A DNA stretch of 64,000 bases from Lysobacter sp. Root916 (GTDB lineage: Bacteria > Pseudomonadota > Gammaproteobacteria > Xanthomonadales > Xanthomonadaceae). Both the position numbers and the translations under genes were made by a program. The notes below the pieces were generated by a model. The model saw only the letters and a program-made list of their open reading frames with translations, made no database searches and was not told the DNA's origin. The stretch covers positions 64,586 through 128,585 of the forward strand of contig NZ_LMJF01000017.1 in assembly GCF_001429785.1 (NCBI RefSeq). Reading direction: 5' to 3'. Of this stretch, positions 18,968 through 27,586 are shown piece by piece. Every line of letters begins with the position of its first letter. Within the stretch, counting starts at the first letter, position 1.

Positions 18968-19780
18968 ATGAAAATGCTCGCCCCCGCCCTGCTCAGCCTG
19001 GCCCTGGCCGCCTGCGCGTCCGATACCGCGCCCGGCGGCAACGCCGCCGCCACCGGCAGCGAGGCCGGCACCAGCACCGCCAGCGCGGCGCTCAGCCTGG
19101 ACGCCTACCACTGGCGCCTGACCAGCGCGAACGACAGCAGCGGCAAGGCGATCGCCGCGCTTGCGCCGGACCCGAAGCGTCCCCTGCAACTGGACTTCAA
19201 CAGCGGCCGGGCCAGCATCAGCGGCGGTTGCAACCGCCTCGGCGGCAGCTACACGCGCGACGCCAAGACGCTGAGCTTCGGCGACATGGAGCAGACCTTA
19301 ATGGCCTGCCCCGACACTCGCCTGATGGAGCTGGATCGCGCGATCGGCGAACGCTTGCGCGGCGCGCTGCCGGCGCGGATCGAGGGCGGCAACGACGCGC
19401 CCAGCCTGCAGTTGACCGCCGCCAATGGCGACCAGCTGCGTTTCGAAGGCAGCCCGACGCCGGCTACCCGCTACGGCGGCGAAGGCACCACGGTGTTCTT
19501 CGAGGTCGCGCCGCAGCGCGCGCCGTGCTCGCATCCGCTGATTCCGAACATGCAGTGCCTGCAGGTGCGCGAGCGCCGCTACGAAGCCAACGGCGTGGCG
19601 ATCAAGAGCGACGCCGCCTGGGAGCCGCTGTACCAGGACATCGAGGGCTACACCCACGAACCGGGCGTGCGCAACGTGCTGCGGGTGAAGAAGTACGACA
19701 TCAAGAACCCGCCGGCCGACGCCTCGTCGGTGGCGTACGTGCTGGACATGGTGGTCGAGAGCGAGCTGGTTTCGAAGTAG
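18968..19780 (+). CDS. META and DUF4377 domain lipoprotein
   Basis: From the ATG at 18968 the protein has 270 residues and a lipobox LAAC within the first 17 residues, so it is predicted to be lipid-anchored. Residues about 45-155 form a META (HslJ-like) domain: LDFNSGRASISGGCNRLGGS and MEQTLMACPDTRLMELD are its signature stretches. The last ~90 residues (VFFEVAPQRAPCSHPLIPNM and the tail VGYTHEP-like region) fit DUF4377, which often follows META. META proteins are linked to heat and drug stress in E. coli, but the biochemical role is unknown. An ATG five codons upstream (18953) is an alternative start. Confidence 0.87.
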   Translation: MKMLAPALLSLALAACASDTAPGGNAAATGSEAGTSTASAALSLDAYHWRLTSANDSSGKAIAALAPDPKRPLQLDFNSGRASISGGCNRLGGSYTRDAKTLSFGDMEQTLMACPDTRLMELDRAIGERLRGALPARIEGGNDAPSLQLTAANGDQLRFEGSPTPATRYGGEGTTVFFEVAPQRAPCSHPLIPNMQCLQVRERRYEANGVAIKSDAAWEPLYQDIEGYTHEPGVRNVLRVKKYDIKNPPADASSVAYVLDMVVESELVSK

Positions 19781-19797
19781 GTCCGCGCGCCTTGATC

Positions 19798-19823
19798 GCA
19801 CTCGCCCCTATGCGGGCGAGTGC
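19798..19823. terminator. Bidirectional hairpin between convergent genes
   Basis: A perfect 10-bp stem (GCACTCGCCC / GGGCGAGTGC) with a six-base loop sits between the stop codons of the META lipoprotein and RDD genes. No T-run follows on either strand. Confidence 0.5.
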
Positions 19824-19833
19824 GCGCCATCGG

Positions 19834-20427
19834 CTAAGGCGAAATCTCGGCCGTCGTGGTTACGGCGTTGGGGCGAGCCGCTTGCGGCAGAACACCACCG
19901 GCGAATTGATCGCTGATCGAATGGCGCGGCTTGCCCGCCGGCATGCCGTCGCGCGGACGATCGATCACGTAAGTCTTGGCCAGGGAATCGTGCCAGCCCC
20001 GGCGGATGTGATCCTCGCTCATCAATAACGAGAACGCATCGAACGGAATCAGCCGACCCAAGCTGCGTAGAAAAGCGCGCCAGAACGTGGGCTGCCGACC
20101 GTACTGGTCGACGACGCGGGTCTGGGTAATCAGTTTGCCGATGGTGAAGCCGAACGCACCTTCCATGAAAGTGTAGTAGACGACGAGCGTGGCGTAGGTC
20201 AGCGCGTAGTCCATGCTCCAATGCAGCTCGTCGAACCACTTCATGGCCGACTCGCCGCCGATCAGAACCGCGACCACGCCGATGCCGATCCAGATCACGT
20301 AAAACACGATCTTGTCGATCAGCCAGTTGAGGAAGCGCCGCACCTTGGTGGTGGACTCGATGTCCAGCAGTTGCGGCGCGTCGGAGATCGCCGCCGTCGA
20401 GGCGCTGTAAGGATTGTGCTCGTCCAT
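19834..20427 (-). CDS. RDD family membrane protein
   Basis: The 197-residue protein has the RDD fold: RRFLNWLIDKIVFYVIWIG (first helix with the conserved Arg and Asp), a second pair of hydrophobic segments, GFTIGKLITQTRVVD (the GxxxGK block) and a late DSLAKTYVID. RDD proteins are small inner-membrane proteins; some act in sodium/proton exchange, most are uncharacterised. The N-terminal ~30 residues are cytosolic and low in complexity. No obvious functional link to its neighbours. Confidence 0.85.
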   Translation of the reverse strand: MDEHNPYSASTAAISDAPQLLDIESTTKVRRFLNWLIDKIVFYVIWIGIGVVAVLIGGESAMKWFDELHWSMDYALTYATLVVYYTFMEGAFGFTIGKLITQTRVVDQYGRQPTFWRAFLRSLGRLIPFDAFSLLMSEDHIRRGWHDSLAKTYVIDRPRDGMPAGKPRHSISDQFAGGVLPQAARPNAVTTTAEISP

Positions 20428-20517
20428 CGTTCCCCCCCAGGAATGAGGGGAAACTAACAGTTCCGATACGGGGCGGCTAGAGGAACGCGCCCTCGTGCCT
20501 GCGCGAACGCAGATCGG

Positions 20518-21141
20518 TTACGCGAGCGCGGGATTCAGGCTGTAGGTGCCATACGTCGCCGCCTCGGCCAGCACATGCCCATGCATCGCGCGCAGCACGT
20601 CGGCGGCGCCGAAGCGCTGCGGCAGGTCCAGGCGCTCGACGTCCAGCGCGAACACGCGGAAGAAATAGCGGTGCAGGCGCAGGTCGTTGGGCGGCGGGAA
20701 CGGGCCGTCGTAGCCGCGCCAGTCGCCGGCCATGTCGGCGTTGCCGGCGAACCAGCCGGTGTAGTCGTTCAAACCCTGGCGCGCGCCCGACGGGCCGTTC
20801 GGATCGGCCTTGCCGTGCGCGACCACGCCGTCGCTGCAACTGCCGGCGACGATCTCGCGCAGCTCCGGCGACAGGTCGACCATCGCCCAATGGCAGAAGT
20901 CGGCACGCGGCTGCGCGACCGGAATCTGCACGTCGTCGCGGCCGACCATCTCGGCCACGGTGGGCACGTCGGGGTCGATGCACAGCAGCGCGAACGAACG
21001 CGTCTGCGCGGGCACGTCGGTCCAGGCCAGGTGCGGATTGCGATTGGGCGCGAAGCCGAAACCGTCGGCGGTGGGCTGGCCGGCGGCGAATTCGGCGGCC
21101 AGACGCTGACCGCGTTCGAAACTGTCGCTGTGGATACGCAT
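20518..21141 (-). CDS. YbhB/YbcL family (PEBP-like) protein
   Basis: The 207-residue protein has the phosphatidylethanolamine-binding protein fold as found in bacteria: NPHLAWTDVPAQTRSFALLCIDPDVP near the start, a CHWAMVDLSPELREI block, and GYDGPFPPPNDLRLHRYFFRVFALD, which carries the ligand-pocket residues. The cellular role in bacteria is unknown. The ATG at 21141 is chosen because GGAGG precedes it by a good distance and the domain begins at once; an upstream in-frame start would add about 21 unrelated residues. Confidence 0.9.
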   Translation of the reverse strand: MRIHSDSFERGQRLAAEFAAGQPTADGFGFAPNRNPHLAWTDVPAQTRSFALLCIDPDVPTVAEMVGRDDVQIPVAQPRADFCHWAMVDLSPELREIVAGSCSDGVVAHGKADPNGPSGARQGLNDYTGWFAGNADMAGDWRGYDGPFPPPNDLRLHRYFFRVFALDVERLDLPQRFGAADVLRAMHGHVLAEAATYGTYSLNPALA

Positions 21142-21205
21142 ACCGCCTCCAGAGAAGGATTCGCGATCGATGCCTGCATGTCGCGGCATCGACTGACGGG
21201 ACAAA

Positions 21206-21727
21206 TTACACCAGAGCGATACGCAGTCCCATGTCCGCCTTCATCGCGAGCAAGGCTTCTGCGTTGCCTTTGGCGTCGTCGACGGGGTGATGCGTGTGAC
21301 GGGTGCGGCGCAGGTGCTTGAAGTTCTTGGCGGTGTCGCCGACCAAACCCTTGTACAGCGAGCCCAGGTTGGTCGAGCTGTGGCCGAAGGGGTTGGCGCC
21401 CAGGAAATGATGGAAGTACCAGTTGATGAACTGCCAGTCGAAGCCGTTGTTGTCCGAGACGAACATCGGCCGGCCCTGGACGTTGCCATCCAGCCATTGC
21501 CGGAACGCGCGCATCGCCGCTTCGGGTTCGTCGAAGGTCAAGGTGGTTTCGCGGCTGTTTCCGCTGACGGCCAGAGCCTCGGGGATCCAGCGTTCGGAGA
21601 TCGGCCGCAAGGTCGCGTAGAAGCTGCGATCCAGACCGGGTTCGACCACGACCGCGCCGAACGAAATCATCGAGTAGTCGCCCGGGATGGGACCGTCGGC
21701 TTCGATGTCTACCATGATGTAACTCAA
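21206..21727 (-). CDS. DEDDh-type 3'-5' exonuclease domain protein
   Basis: The 173-residue protein opens with MVDIEADGP, giving the first Asp-x-Glu of DEDD exonucleases. It continues with a middle Asp (SDNNGFDWQFINWY) and ends with HHPVDDAKGNAEALL, the H-x4-D pattern of the DEDDh subgroup. All four acidic positions therefore seem present. Members trim DNA or RNA; small stand-alone versions like this have no settled substrate. It is the last gene of a minus-strand run, with its start 110 bp from the next gene's stop. Confidence 0.82.
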   Translation of the reverse strand: MSYIMVDIEADGPIPGDYSMISFGAVVVEPGLDRSFYATLRPISERWIPEALAVSGNSRETTLTFDEPEAAMRAFRQWLDGNVQGRPMFVSDNNGFDWQFINWYFHHFLGANPFGHSSTNLGSLYKGLVGDTAKNFKHLRRTRHTHHPVDDAKGNAEALLAMKADMGLRIALV

Positions 21728-21836
21728 TATCGTCTCCTCTGCTTACAGCCGCCGGAGCCCTCTCCGGCGACCCGACGCGGGATGCATGCGCATCCCGCGT
21801 CCGTGTTTCAGGCGTCCGCTTGGAACGCTGTAGAAC

Positions 21837-23909
21837 TCAGGCTTCCGGATACCCCAGACGCTTGGCCACCGGCGTCAGCGCCGCGAAGGCTTCGGCCAGC
21901 GGCTCGGCGAAGGCGCGCCAATGGCCGGGAGCGAAACGCTGCGGGCCCACGGCTTCGGGCGGCATCGGCGCGATGGTGATGTCCAGCGCCTGGGCGATCG
22001 CGTCGGCCATGGCCTGCGGGTCCTGCGAGATGGCGTCCAGCTTGACCAAACGGTGCGGGAACAGGTCCTGTTCGTGCAGCGCGGCGACCTGGTTGAGCAC
22101 CATCGCCAGCCAGCGCGCGCCGGCTTCCGGCGACTCCAGCTTGAACGGCGCCGGCGAGCCGTAGGCCAGCCAGTCCAGCAGCATGTCGCGCGGATCGCGC
22201 AGCACGATCATCAGCACCGCTTCGGGCAGGTGCGGGCGCAGCGCCAGCAGCAGCGCGTTGTCCCACCACAGCAGCCAGTCGAAGATCGCGCCGTCGTTGA
22301 TGCCGCGGGTCGGCAGCGCCGCGCGCCACAGATTGACCAGGTAGGCCGGGTCCATCGTGCCGTTGAGCAAGCTTTCGGCGGTGCCGTAGCGCTGCAGCGG
22401 ATCGTTGGGCGGGTTGGAACCGAAACGGTCGGCGCGCAGCGGGCCCTGGGCGAGGTCGAAGGTCAAGGCGATGCGTTCGACCAGCGAACCCGGCGGACCC
22501 CACAGCAGCAACACGCCGGGCGCGTTTTCCGGCAGCGGGGTCAGGTCCGGCCAGTTGGTGCGCGGCGTGGTCACCGGCGGCAGCGGCAGGCGCTGCGACG
22601 CGGCTTCGGCCTGCAGTTCGGCCCAGGTCGCGGCGGCGGCGCCGGGCTGGCCGGCGTTGTCGAGCGTGCGCGCGAGCAAGTGACGCAGGGTCAGCTTGAC
22701 CTGTTCGTCCGGCGCGCGCGCGAGCAGGCTTTCCACGCGCGTGACCGCGGCGTCGGGATCGCTCTGCATCAGGCTGTCGATGATGCGCAGCTCCGAACGC
22801 GTGTCGCCCGGATTGAGCTCGACGATGCGATGGGCGATGGCGTCGGCCTGTTCGCGCTCGCCGGCGTGATCGTGGATGGTGGCGCGCGCTTCCATGGCCG
22901 GGATGTAGTCGGGCATCGCCGCCATCCAGCGCTCGACCACGACGCGCGCTTCGTCGCCCGCGAAGGGTTCGAACAGCAGACGCGCACGCCACAGATCGTC
23001 GGTTTGCGGATGCGTGGCCAGGGCCGCTTCCAGGGTGGCGCGCGCGTCGTCGGCGTCGCCGAGACGGCGCCAGACTTCGATCAGCGCCGACAGGGTGCGG
23101 CGGTCGCGCGGCTCGGCGGCGAGCGCGTTACGCAGGCGCGGCAGCGCGCTGTCGGCGCGGCCGGCTTCGAGTTCGATCTCGCCCAACCAGCGCTGCAGGC
23201 CGGGGCTGGGATCGGCCTCGACCAGCGTCGCGAGTTCGTCGGCGGCTTCGACCGCGCGGCCCTGCAGGCGCATCAGCTCGACCAGCAGCACGCGCAGCGA
23301 ACTGGTGGACGCGGGCGAGCGCTCCATCATGCCGCGGAAGGCTTGCTCGGCGAAGGCGTAGTGGCCCTTGGCGAGATAGGCGAAGCCCAGCGCGTGGCGC
23401 AGCTGGGGTTCGTCCGGCGCGCGTTCGGCGGCGCCGCTGAGCAGGGCCAAGGCGGCGTCGGCGTCGCCGCGACGCAACAGCAGGGTGCCTTCGACGGCGG
23501 CGACTTGCGGATGATCCGGCGCGATGCGCGCGGCGGTGCGGATCAGGCGTTCGGCTTCGTCGAGGTCGCCGCGCGAGATCGCCAGCTGCGACTGCACGAT
23601 GTAGGCGGGAAATTGATTCGGGTCCAGGCCGATGGCCTGCGCGAGCGCGGCCTGGGCCTGATCGAGCTGACGGCCGTCCAGCAACAGACCGGCGCGCTCC
23701 AGATGCAGGTTGGCGTCCTCGGGCGCGATCGCCAGGGCGCGATCGATCGCGGCGATGGCGCCGTCGCGATCGCCGCTGGCGCGCAGCGCGGCGGCGTGCA
23801 AACGGTGAGCGTGCGGGTCTTGCGGCTGCGCCGCCACCAGTTCCTGGGCGGCGGACAGTGCCTCTGCCGCCGCGCCGCGGCGCAGGGCATCGAGGGTGGT
23901 CTCGTACAT
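21837..23909 (-). CDS. TPR protein with C-terminal sulfotransferase-like domain
   Basis: The 690-residue protein has about ten tandem tetratricopeptide repeats (residues ~5-400), with repeated patterns such as A-x7-P-x-D-x2-A. A C-terminal domain (~440-690) follows, where LLWGPPGSLVERIALTF resembles the phosphosulfate-binding P-loop of sulfotransferases and VLMIVLRDPRDMLLDWLAYG matches their RDPRD 3'-phosphate block. TPR-sulfotransferase fusions are frequent in Xanthomonadaceae. The usual loop residues are altered (GPPGS, not GxPRSGT), so activity is uncertain. No signal peptide is visible. Confidence 0.78.
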   Translation of the reverse strand: MYETTLDALRRGAAAEALSAAQELVAAQPQDPHAHRLHAAALRASGDRDGAIAAIDRALAIAPEDANLHLERAGLLLDGRQLDQAQAALAQAIGLDPNQFPAYIVQSQLAISRGDLDEAERLIRTAARIAPDHPQVAAVEGTLLLRRGDADAALALLSGAAERAPDEPQLRHALGFAYLAKGHYAFAEQAFRGMMERSPASTSSLRVLLVELMRLQGRAVEAADELATLVEADPSPGLQRWLGEIELEAGRADSALPRLRNALAAEPRDRRTLSALIEVWRRLGDADDARATLEAALATHPQTDDLWRARLLFEPFAGDEARVVVERWMAAMPDYIPAMEARATIHDHAGEREQADAIAHRIVELNPGDTRSELRIIDSLMQSDPDAAVTRVESLLARAPDEQVKLTLRHLLARTLDNAGQPGAAAATWAELQAEAASQRLPLPPVTTPRTNWPDLTPLPENAPGVLLLWGPPGSLVERIALTFDLAQGPLRADRFGSNPPNDPLQRYGTAESLLNGTMDPAYLVNLWRAALPTRGINDGAIFDWLLWWDNALLLALRPHLPEAVLMIVLRDPRDMLLDWLAYGSPAPFKLESPEAGARWLAMVLNQVAALHEQDLFPHRLVKLDAISQDPQAMADAIAQALDITIAPMPPEAVGPQRFAPGHWRAFAEPLAEAFAALTPVAKRLGYPEA

Positions 23910-24193
23910 GGGTTCGGGACTTCAGGCCAAACCCGCATTGTAGCGGGAGGATCGGGGGCGGGCGGGCGGCGGCGTATGGGCGCTGTTGGCCTCTCTCCCG
24001 CTTGCGGGGCGAGGGCTGGCGCTTGCGAGCGGCAGGCGCGCGCTGCACGGAACGCCCCACCGCGGCGCGGGCGGGCCGGGGCGTGGGTTTGTGAGGGTCG
24101 ACGCAGGCAGCGGGCTTCAATCTCGTGCGCCGCTCTCACCCGTCCGTCGGGCGCCTTCTCCCGCAAGCGAGAGCAGGGACCGTCGCGGAGTGC
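23910..24193. other. Intergenic region without a gene
   Basis: This 284-bp gap holds two inverted copies of a CTCTCCCGC(T/A)(T/A)GCG-type word (near 23992-24010 and 24152-24172). I see no convincing reading frame, promoter or RNA gene. Confidence 0.5.
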
Positions 24194-25186
24194 CTAGGCC
24201 GAAGCGACGGATTCCAGCCGATCGGCGATCCAACGCTCCGCGAACCCGTCCAGGCGCGCGCTTTCGAGGAAACCGCAGTGTCCGCCCCAGGGCGCGATCT
24301 CCAGGCTCGCGTTCGCCGGCAGCTTGAGCGCGCGGAAGCCTTCGACCGGGATCACCGGGTCGTCCTCGGCCATCAGGATGCTTACCGGCACCTGCAGCCG
24401 CGACAGCCGGTCGGCGGCCACCGAGTAGCCGTCGAAGTAACGGTCCAGGGTGCCGTAATCGGTGTGGCGCTCGACCATCCACTGGGTCAGCGGACGCATG
24501 CGCAGGCCCAGGGTGCGATCGTCGAAGTCGTGGAACTGCGGAAACAGCTCGCGCTTGCGCGCCAGCGAGTCGCGCCATTTGCGCTCGAAGTACCACAGAT
24601 AGATCGGCAGCCCCTGCTCCATCGATTCCATGGTCCGGGCCGGATCCAGCACCGGGCACACCGCGGCCGCGTGGGTCAGCGCCAGCCCGGCCTCGGGCGC
24701 CTGCAGGGCCAGGCGCAGGGCGAAGTTACCGCCCAGCGAGTAGCCGGCCACCGACATCGGCCGGCACGGGAAGCGGCGCGCGACATCGCAGGCCGCGTGC
24801 AGCACTTCGCCGATGCGGTTGGAGTGGAACAGGCCTTCGTTGAGATGGTGGGTGTTGCCGTGATCGCGGAAATTGAGCCTGAACACCTCGAAGCCGCGGC
24901 CGAGCAACTGCGCCGCGGTCATGCGCATGTAGTTGGAGTCGGCACTGCCTTCCCAGCCGTGCAGCAGCAGCACCAGTCCGCGCGGTTCGATCCCGGGCAC
25001 GACGCTGTGCAGGCCGTGCAGGCGCACGCCGTCGCCGCCGTCGATCAGGTGTTCGGTGGTGGTCGCGCCGAGTTCGGCCAGGCGGCGTTCGGCGCGGCGC
25101 CGGCGCAGCGGACTGGAGCCGAGCACCGACTGCAGGTGCGCGTTTCGCAGCCAGCGTGGCGGACGGTAGTCGGCGGCGGTCAGCAT
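24194..25186 (-). CDS. YheT-type alpha/beta hydrolase
   Basis: The 330-residue protein matches the YheT/ABHD1-3 group: an N-terminal RPPRWLRNAHLQSVLGS, then LVLLLHGWEGSADSNYMR (oxyanion HG motif), AGYSLGGNFALRLALQ (nucleophile elbow GYSLGG), a late acid in ILMAEDDPVIPV and catalytic His in PWGGHCGFLE. Family members hydrolyse medium-chain or phospho-lipid esters. It follows the acyltransferase (74-bp gap) and thioesterase genes in one direction, which fits a lipid-related set. The start is the ATG just before the conserved YRPPRWLRNAHLQ. Confidence 0.92.
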   Translation of the reverse strand: MLTAADYRPPRWLRNAHLQSVLGSSPLRRRRAERRLAELGATTTEHLIDGGDGVRLHGLHSVVPGIEPRGLVLLLHGWEGSADSNYMRMTAAQLLGRGFEVFRLNFRDHGNTHHLNEGLFHSNRIGEVLHAACDVARRFPCRPMSVAGYSLGGNFALRLALQAPEAGLALTHAAAVCPVLDPARTMESMEQGLPIYLWYFERKWRDSLARKRELFPQFHDFDDRTLGLRMRPLTQWMVERHTDYGTLDRYFDGYSVAADRLSRLQVPVSILMAEDDPVIPVEGFRALKLPANASLEIAPWGGHCGFLESARLDGFAERWIADRLESVASA

Positions 25187-25260
25187 CGGGGAGGTGGCAT
25201 CGAGTGGGCGTGCGCGGTGGCTGCGCGCAGCGCCATCGTAGGGATCGCCGGCCCCGGCGT

Positions 25261-26067
25261 TCAACGCCCCATCGCCTCGACGATGCGCTGGCGCGCCAAG
25301 TCGGCGATGCGCCGGCGGCCGTCGGTCTCGCCGGGCAGGATCGGCTGCAGGAAATGGATTTCGGCGCTGCGCGAGGGTTCGCCCAGCAGGCGCACGAAGT
25401 TGGCGAAGAAGCTTTCGCGGTTCTGGAACGCAACCACGGCCTGGGCGTCGCCGCCCTCGCCGTAGCACAGCGCGACCGGCTGCACCGGCACGCCGGCTTC
25501 GACCGCGGCCAGGAAGATGCGTGCATGGAAGGGACCGATCTCGCCGCCGCCGCGGGTACCGCCTTCGGGGAACACGCCGACCGAACGGCCCGCGCGCAGG
25601 CGCGCCAGCATTTCGTGCAGCACGCCGCCCAGCGACTCGGTGCTGCCGCGGTGATGGAAGATGGTCTCGCCGCGCGCGGCCAGCCAACCCACCACCGGCC
25701 AGCTGGAGATCTCGCGCTTGGCGACGAAGCCCATCATGCGCTGGCTGTGCAGGGCCTCGATGTCGATCCAGCTGACGTGGTTGGCCACGAACATCGCCGC
25801 CCCCGGCAACGGCGTGCCGACCCGGCGCAGGCGGAAGCCGAAGATGCGCATCAGCCCGGCCGACCAGGCCCGGATCGCGCGATGTTCCAGGCGCTCGTCG
25901 CCGACCCGGATGCCGGCGGTCAGGGGCGAGATCAGCAGCAATACCAGCGGCAGGTCGATCAGCAGGTGCCACGACAACAGCGGCACACGGATCAGGTAAC
26001 GCAGCGCGCGCGCGGACGACGCGCCGGAGCGCGCGGCCGCGCCGGCGTGGGGAGACGGCGCATTCAT
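25261..26067 (-). CDS. Lysophospholipid acyltransferase (PlsC-like)
   Basis: The 268-residue protein has an N-terminal membrane segment (about 20-50) and the acyltransferase motifs NHVSWID (H-x4-D catalytic pair), the LGGVLHEML block and FPEGGTRGG (glycerol-phosphate binding). It would transfer an acyl chain to lysophosphatidic acid or a related acceptor at the inner membrane. GTG at 26076 could add three residues, but the ATG at 26067 is preferred. It sits between the thioesterase (upstream) and hydrolase (downstream) genes. Confidence 0.9.
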   Translation of the reverse strand: MNAPSPHAGAAARSGASSARALRYLIRVPLLSWHLLIDLPLVLLLISPLTAGIRVGDERLEHRAIRAWSAGLMRIFGFRLRRVGTPLPGAAMFVANHVSWIDIEALHSQRMMGFVAKREISSWPVVGWLAARGETIFHHRGSTESLGGVLHEMLARLRAGRSVGVFPEGGTRGGGEIGPFHARIFLAAVEAGVPVQPVALCYGEGGDAQAVVAFQNRESFFANFVRLLGEPSRSAEIHFLQPILPGETDGRRRIADLARQRIVEAMGR

Positions 26068-26134
26068 TGTGTGCACGATACCGAAGCGCCGAGGGCGTGG
26101 CGAGCGCGGCGCGCCGATCGCGGCAGACGCCGGT

Positions 26135-26569
26135 TCAGATCGCGATTACCGCCACCGTCAGGCGCGAGACGCAGACCAGGCGCGCGGCCTCGTCCTCGAT
26201 CCGGATCTCCCAGACCTGGGTGCGCCCGCCCAGATGCAGCGGCCGCGCGGTGCCGGTGACCGTGCCTTCGCGCACGCCGCGCAGGTGGTTGGCGTTGATC
26301 TCAATCCCGACCACGCCCTGCCCTTCGCCCACCGCCATCATCCCGGCCGAGCTGCCCAGGGTTTCGGCCAGCAGCACCGAGGCGCCGCCGTGAAGCAGGC
26401 CGTAGGGCTGGTGGGTGCGGGCGTCGACCGGCATGGTCGCGCGCAGGTAGTCGGGGCCGATCTCGGTGAAGACGATGCCCAAGGGCTCCATCGCGGTGTT
26501 GCGCGAGCTGGCGTTGAGCTGTTCCAGGGTGCTGGGCTTGCGGAAGACGGGGCGGTCGCTGGCTTTCAT
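26135..26569 (-). CDS. Hotdog-fold acyl-CoA thioesterase
   Basis: The 144-residue protein has the PaaI/YdiI-type hotdog fold. The signature PYGLLHGGASVLLAETLGSSAG holds the HGG helix and the catalytic Glu in the helix that follows. It should cleave small or aromatic acyl-CoA esters such as 1,4-dihydroxy-2-naphthoyl-CoA or phenylacetyl-CoA derivatives; the substrate is not decided by sequence. It heads a possible three-gene minus-strand set with the acyltransferase and hydrolase, 67 bp before the former. Confidence 0.9.
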   Translation of the reverse strand: MKASDRPVFRKPSTLEQLNASSRNTAMEPLGIVFTEIGPDYLRATMPVDARTHQPYGLLHGGASVLLAETLGSSAGMMAVGEGQGVVGIEINANHLRGVREGTVTGTARPLHLGGRTQVWEIRIEDEAARLVCVSRLTVAVIAI

Positions 26570-26803
26570 GCCGCCACGATAGCCCAGGCGCGGCCCGGGA
26601 AAAAAAGAACGCAGGGTCAGCCTGGGGATTCCTTAGCCGGGAATCGGGGCTGTCCTGCGTTTAGGGGGTAGGACGGTGCTGCTGGTGGGAACTACGGTCG
26701 GCGGGCTCGGCCTTCTGACCGGCGCACTGCGTGGAGAGGGGCGCAGCGCGCCGGTCCCGGCGTTATGGAGCGGACCGACACACGACCAAGAGGACACCGT
26801 GGA

Positions 26804-26995
26804 TTACGCGAAGCGGAAGCGGGGCTGCGCCCAGTCGTTGGTGTAACGACGGCTGCTGGCGTAGCCGGAGCTGTTGCCGTAGCCGACGCCGAAATCGCGT
26901 TCGCGGTGGACGTGGCGGACCGGAGCGGCGGGCGCCGTGCGGTTCTGGGAACTCGTGGAAGCGACGTTGCGGTCGAAGAGCTTGGAGACGTTCAT
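26804..26995 (-). CDS. Small protein of unknown function (63 residues)
   Basis: A short frame starts with MNVSKLFDRN and ends in Arg/Phe-rich QPRFRFA. It is polar and basic, with Gly/Ser/Tyr-rich GVGYGNSSGYASSRRY near the C terminus and no hydrophobic leader or cysteine. AAGGA lies at a good distance before the ATG and the frame stops with TAA. Codon use is G+C rich but less extreme than its neighbours. I do not recognise a family and cannot exclude a chance frame. It stands alone in a 1-kb gap without partner genes nearby. Confidence 0.5.
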   Translation of the reverse strand: MNVSKLFDRNVASTSSQNRTAPAAPVRHVHRERDFGVGYGNSSGYASSRRYTNDWAQPRFRFA

Positions 26996-27270
26996 GGTGG
27001 TGTCCTTGGTCGGTGGGGGAGTGATAGTGCTTCGGTGTGTTGGTAGAGTACAACACCTGAGCTCTTGTTCCATATGCCGGAAGTCACCCCACCTAAGACC
27101 TAGCACCTGCGGCGGGGCTGCAACACTGGAACTTGCTGATAGAGATGAGGTTTGCGGGCCAGGGGTTGCATCGATCCGCCCATGACTGACGACCTATGCC
27201 GGCGGATGTGACGGGCTGGGAGGGGCTGTGGCGGGGGCGGGGGCCCGAATGGGGCTCCACGGTCGTCGCG
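26996..27270. other. Intergenic region upstream of the small ORF
   Basis: This stretch should hold the promoter of the small minus-strand gene. It is relatively A+T rich around 27020-27160. GTGTTGGTAGAGTACAACAC at 27037-27056 is an imperfect dyad (arms GTGTTG/CAACAC) and may be an operator. No other gene is supported. Confidence 0.4.
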
Positions 27271-27273
27271 GTA

Positions 27274-27561
27274 AAGCAAATCCCCCCTAGCCCCCCTTTT
27301 TCAAAGGGGGGAACTGATTCGCGGCGGGTGGGGGCGCGCGTTTCAAAGGGGGAAACTGATTCGCGGCGGGTGGGGGCGCGCGTTTCAAAGGGGGAACTGA
27401 TTCGCGGCGGGTGGAGGCGCGCGTTTCAAAGGGGGGAACTGATTCGCAGCGGGTGGAGGCGCGCGTCGGAGCGCAGCGTTTCGGAGCCCGTGGCGGCGCT
27501 AAGCGGCCACAGGCTTTGCTTCCCCCCTTTGGAAAAGGGGGGCTAGGGGGGATTTGCTTTT
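27274..27561. repeat. Composite repeat: inverted repeat enclosing four 42-bp tandem units
   Basis: The outer arms are inverted copies of one sequence: AAGCAAATCCCCCCTAGCCC... (27274-27311) and ...GGGCTAGGGGGGATTTGCTT (27521-27560). Inside, four direct units of 41-42 bp begin with TTTCAAAGGGGG at 27299, 27341, 27383 and 27424 and contain AACTGATTCGCGGCGGGTGG. The units differ at only a few positions. Reading frames through the block are artefacts. Single copies of the outer arm occur at 12892 and 41818. Confidence 0.85.
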
Positions 27562-27586
27562 AGCGGCCGCAGGCCGCCCCAGCCGA

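Noticed and set aside
26804-26995. Small ORF as RiPP (modified peptide) precursor
   Set aside because: There is no maturase, protease or transporter gene next to it and no leader/core pattern; kept only as a small protein of unknown function.
27299-27465. Possible CRISPR array
   Set aside because: The four units follow one another directly with no unique spacers, and no cas genes are present.
27196-27546. A 116-codon plus-strand frame with repeated RRVGARVSKGE-type segments
   Set aside because: It is a readthrough of the 42-bp tandem repeat and its flanking arms; units of 41 and 42 bp shift the frame, and there is no ribosome-binding site or domain.
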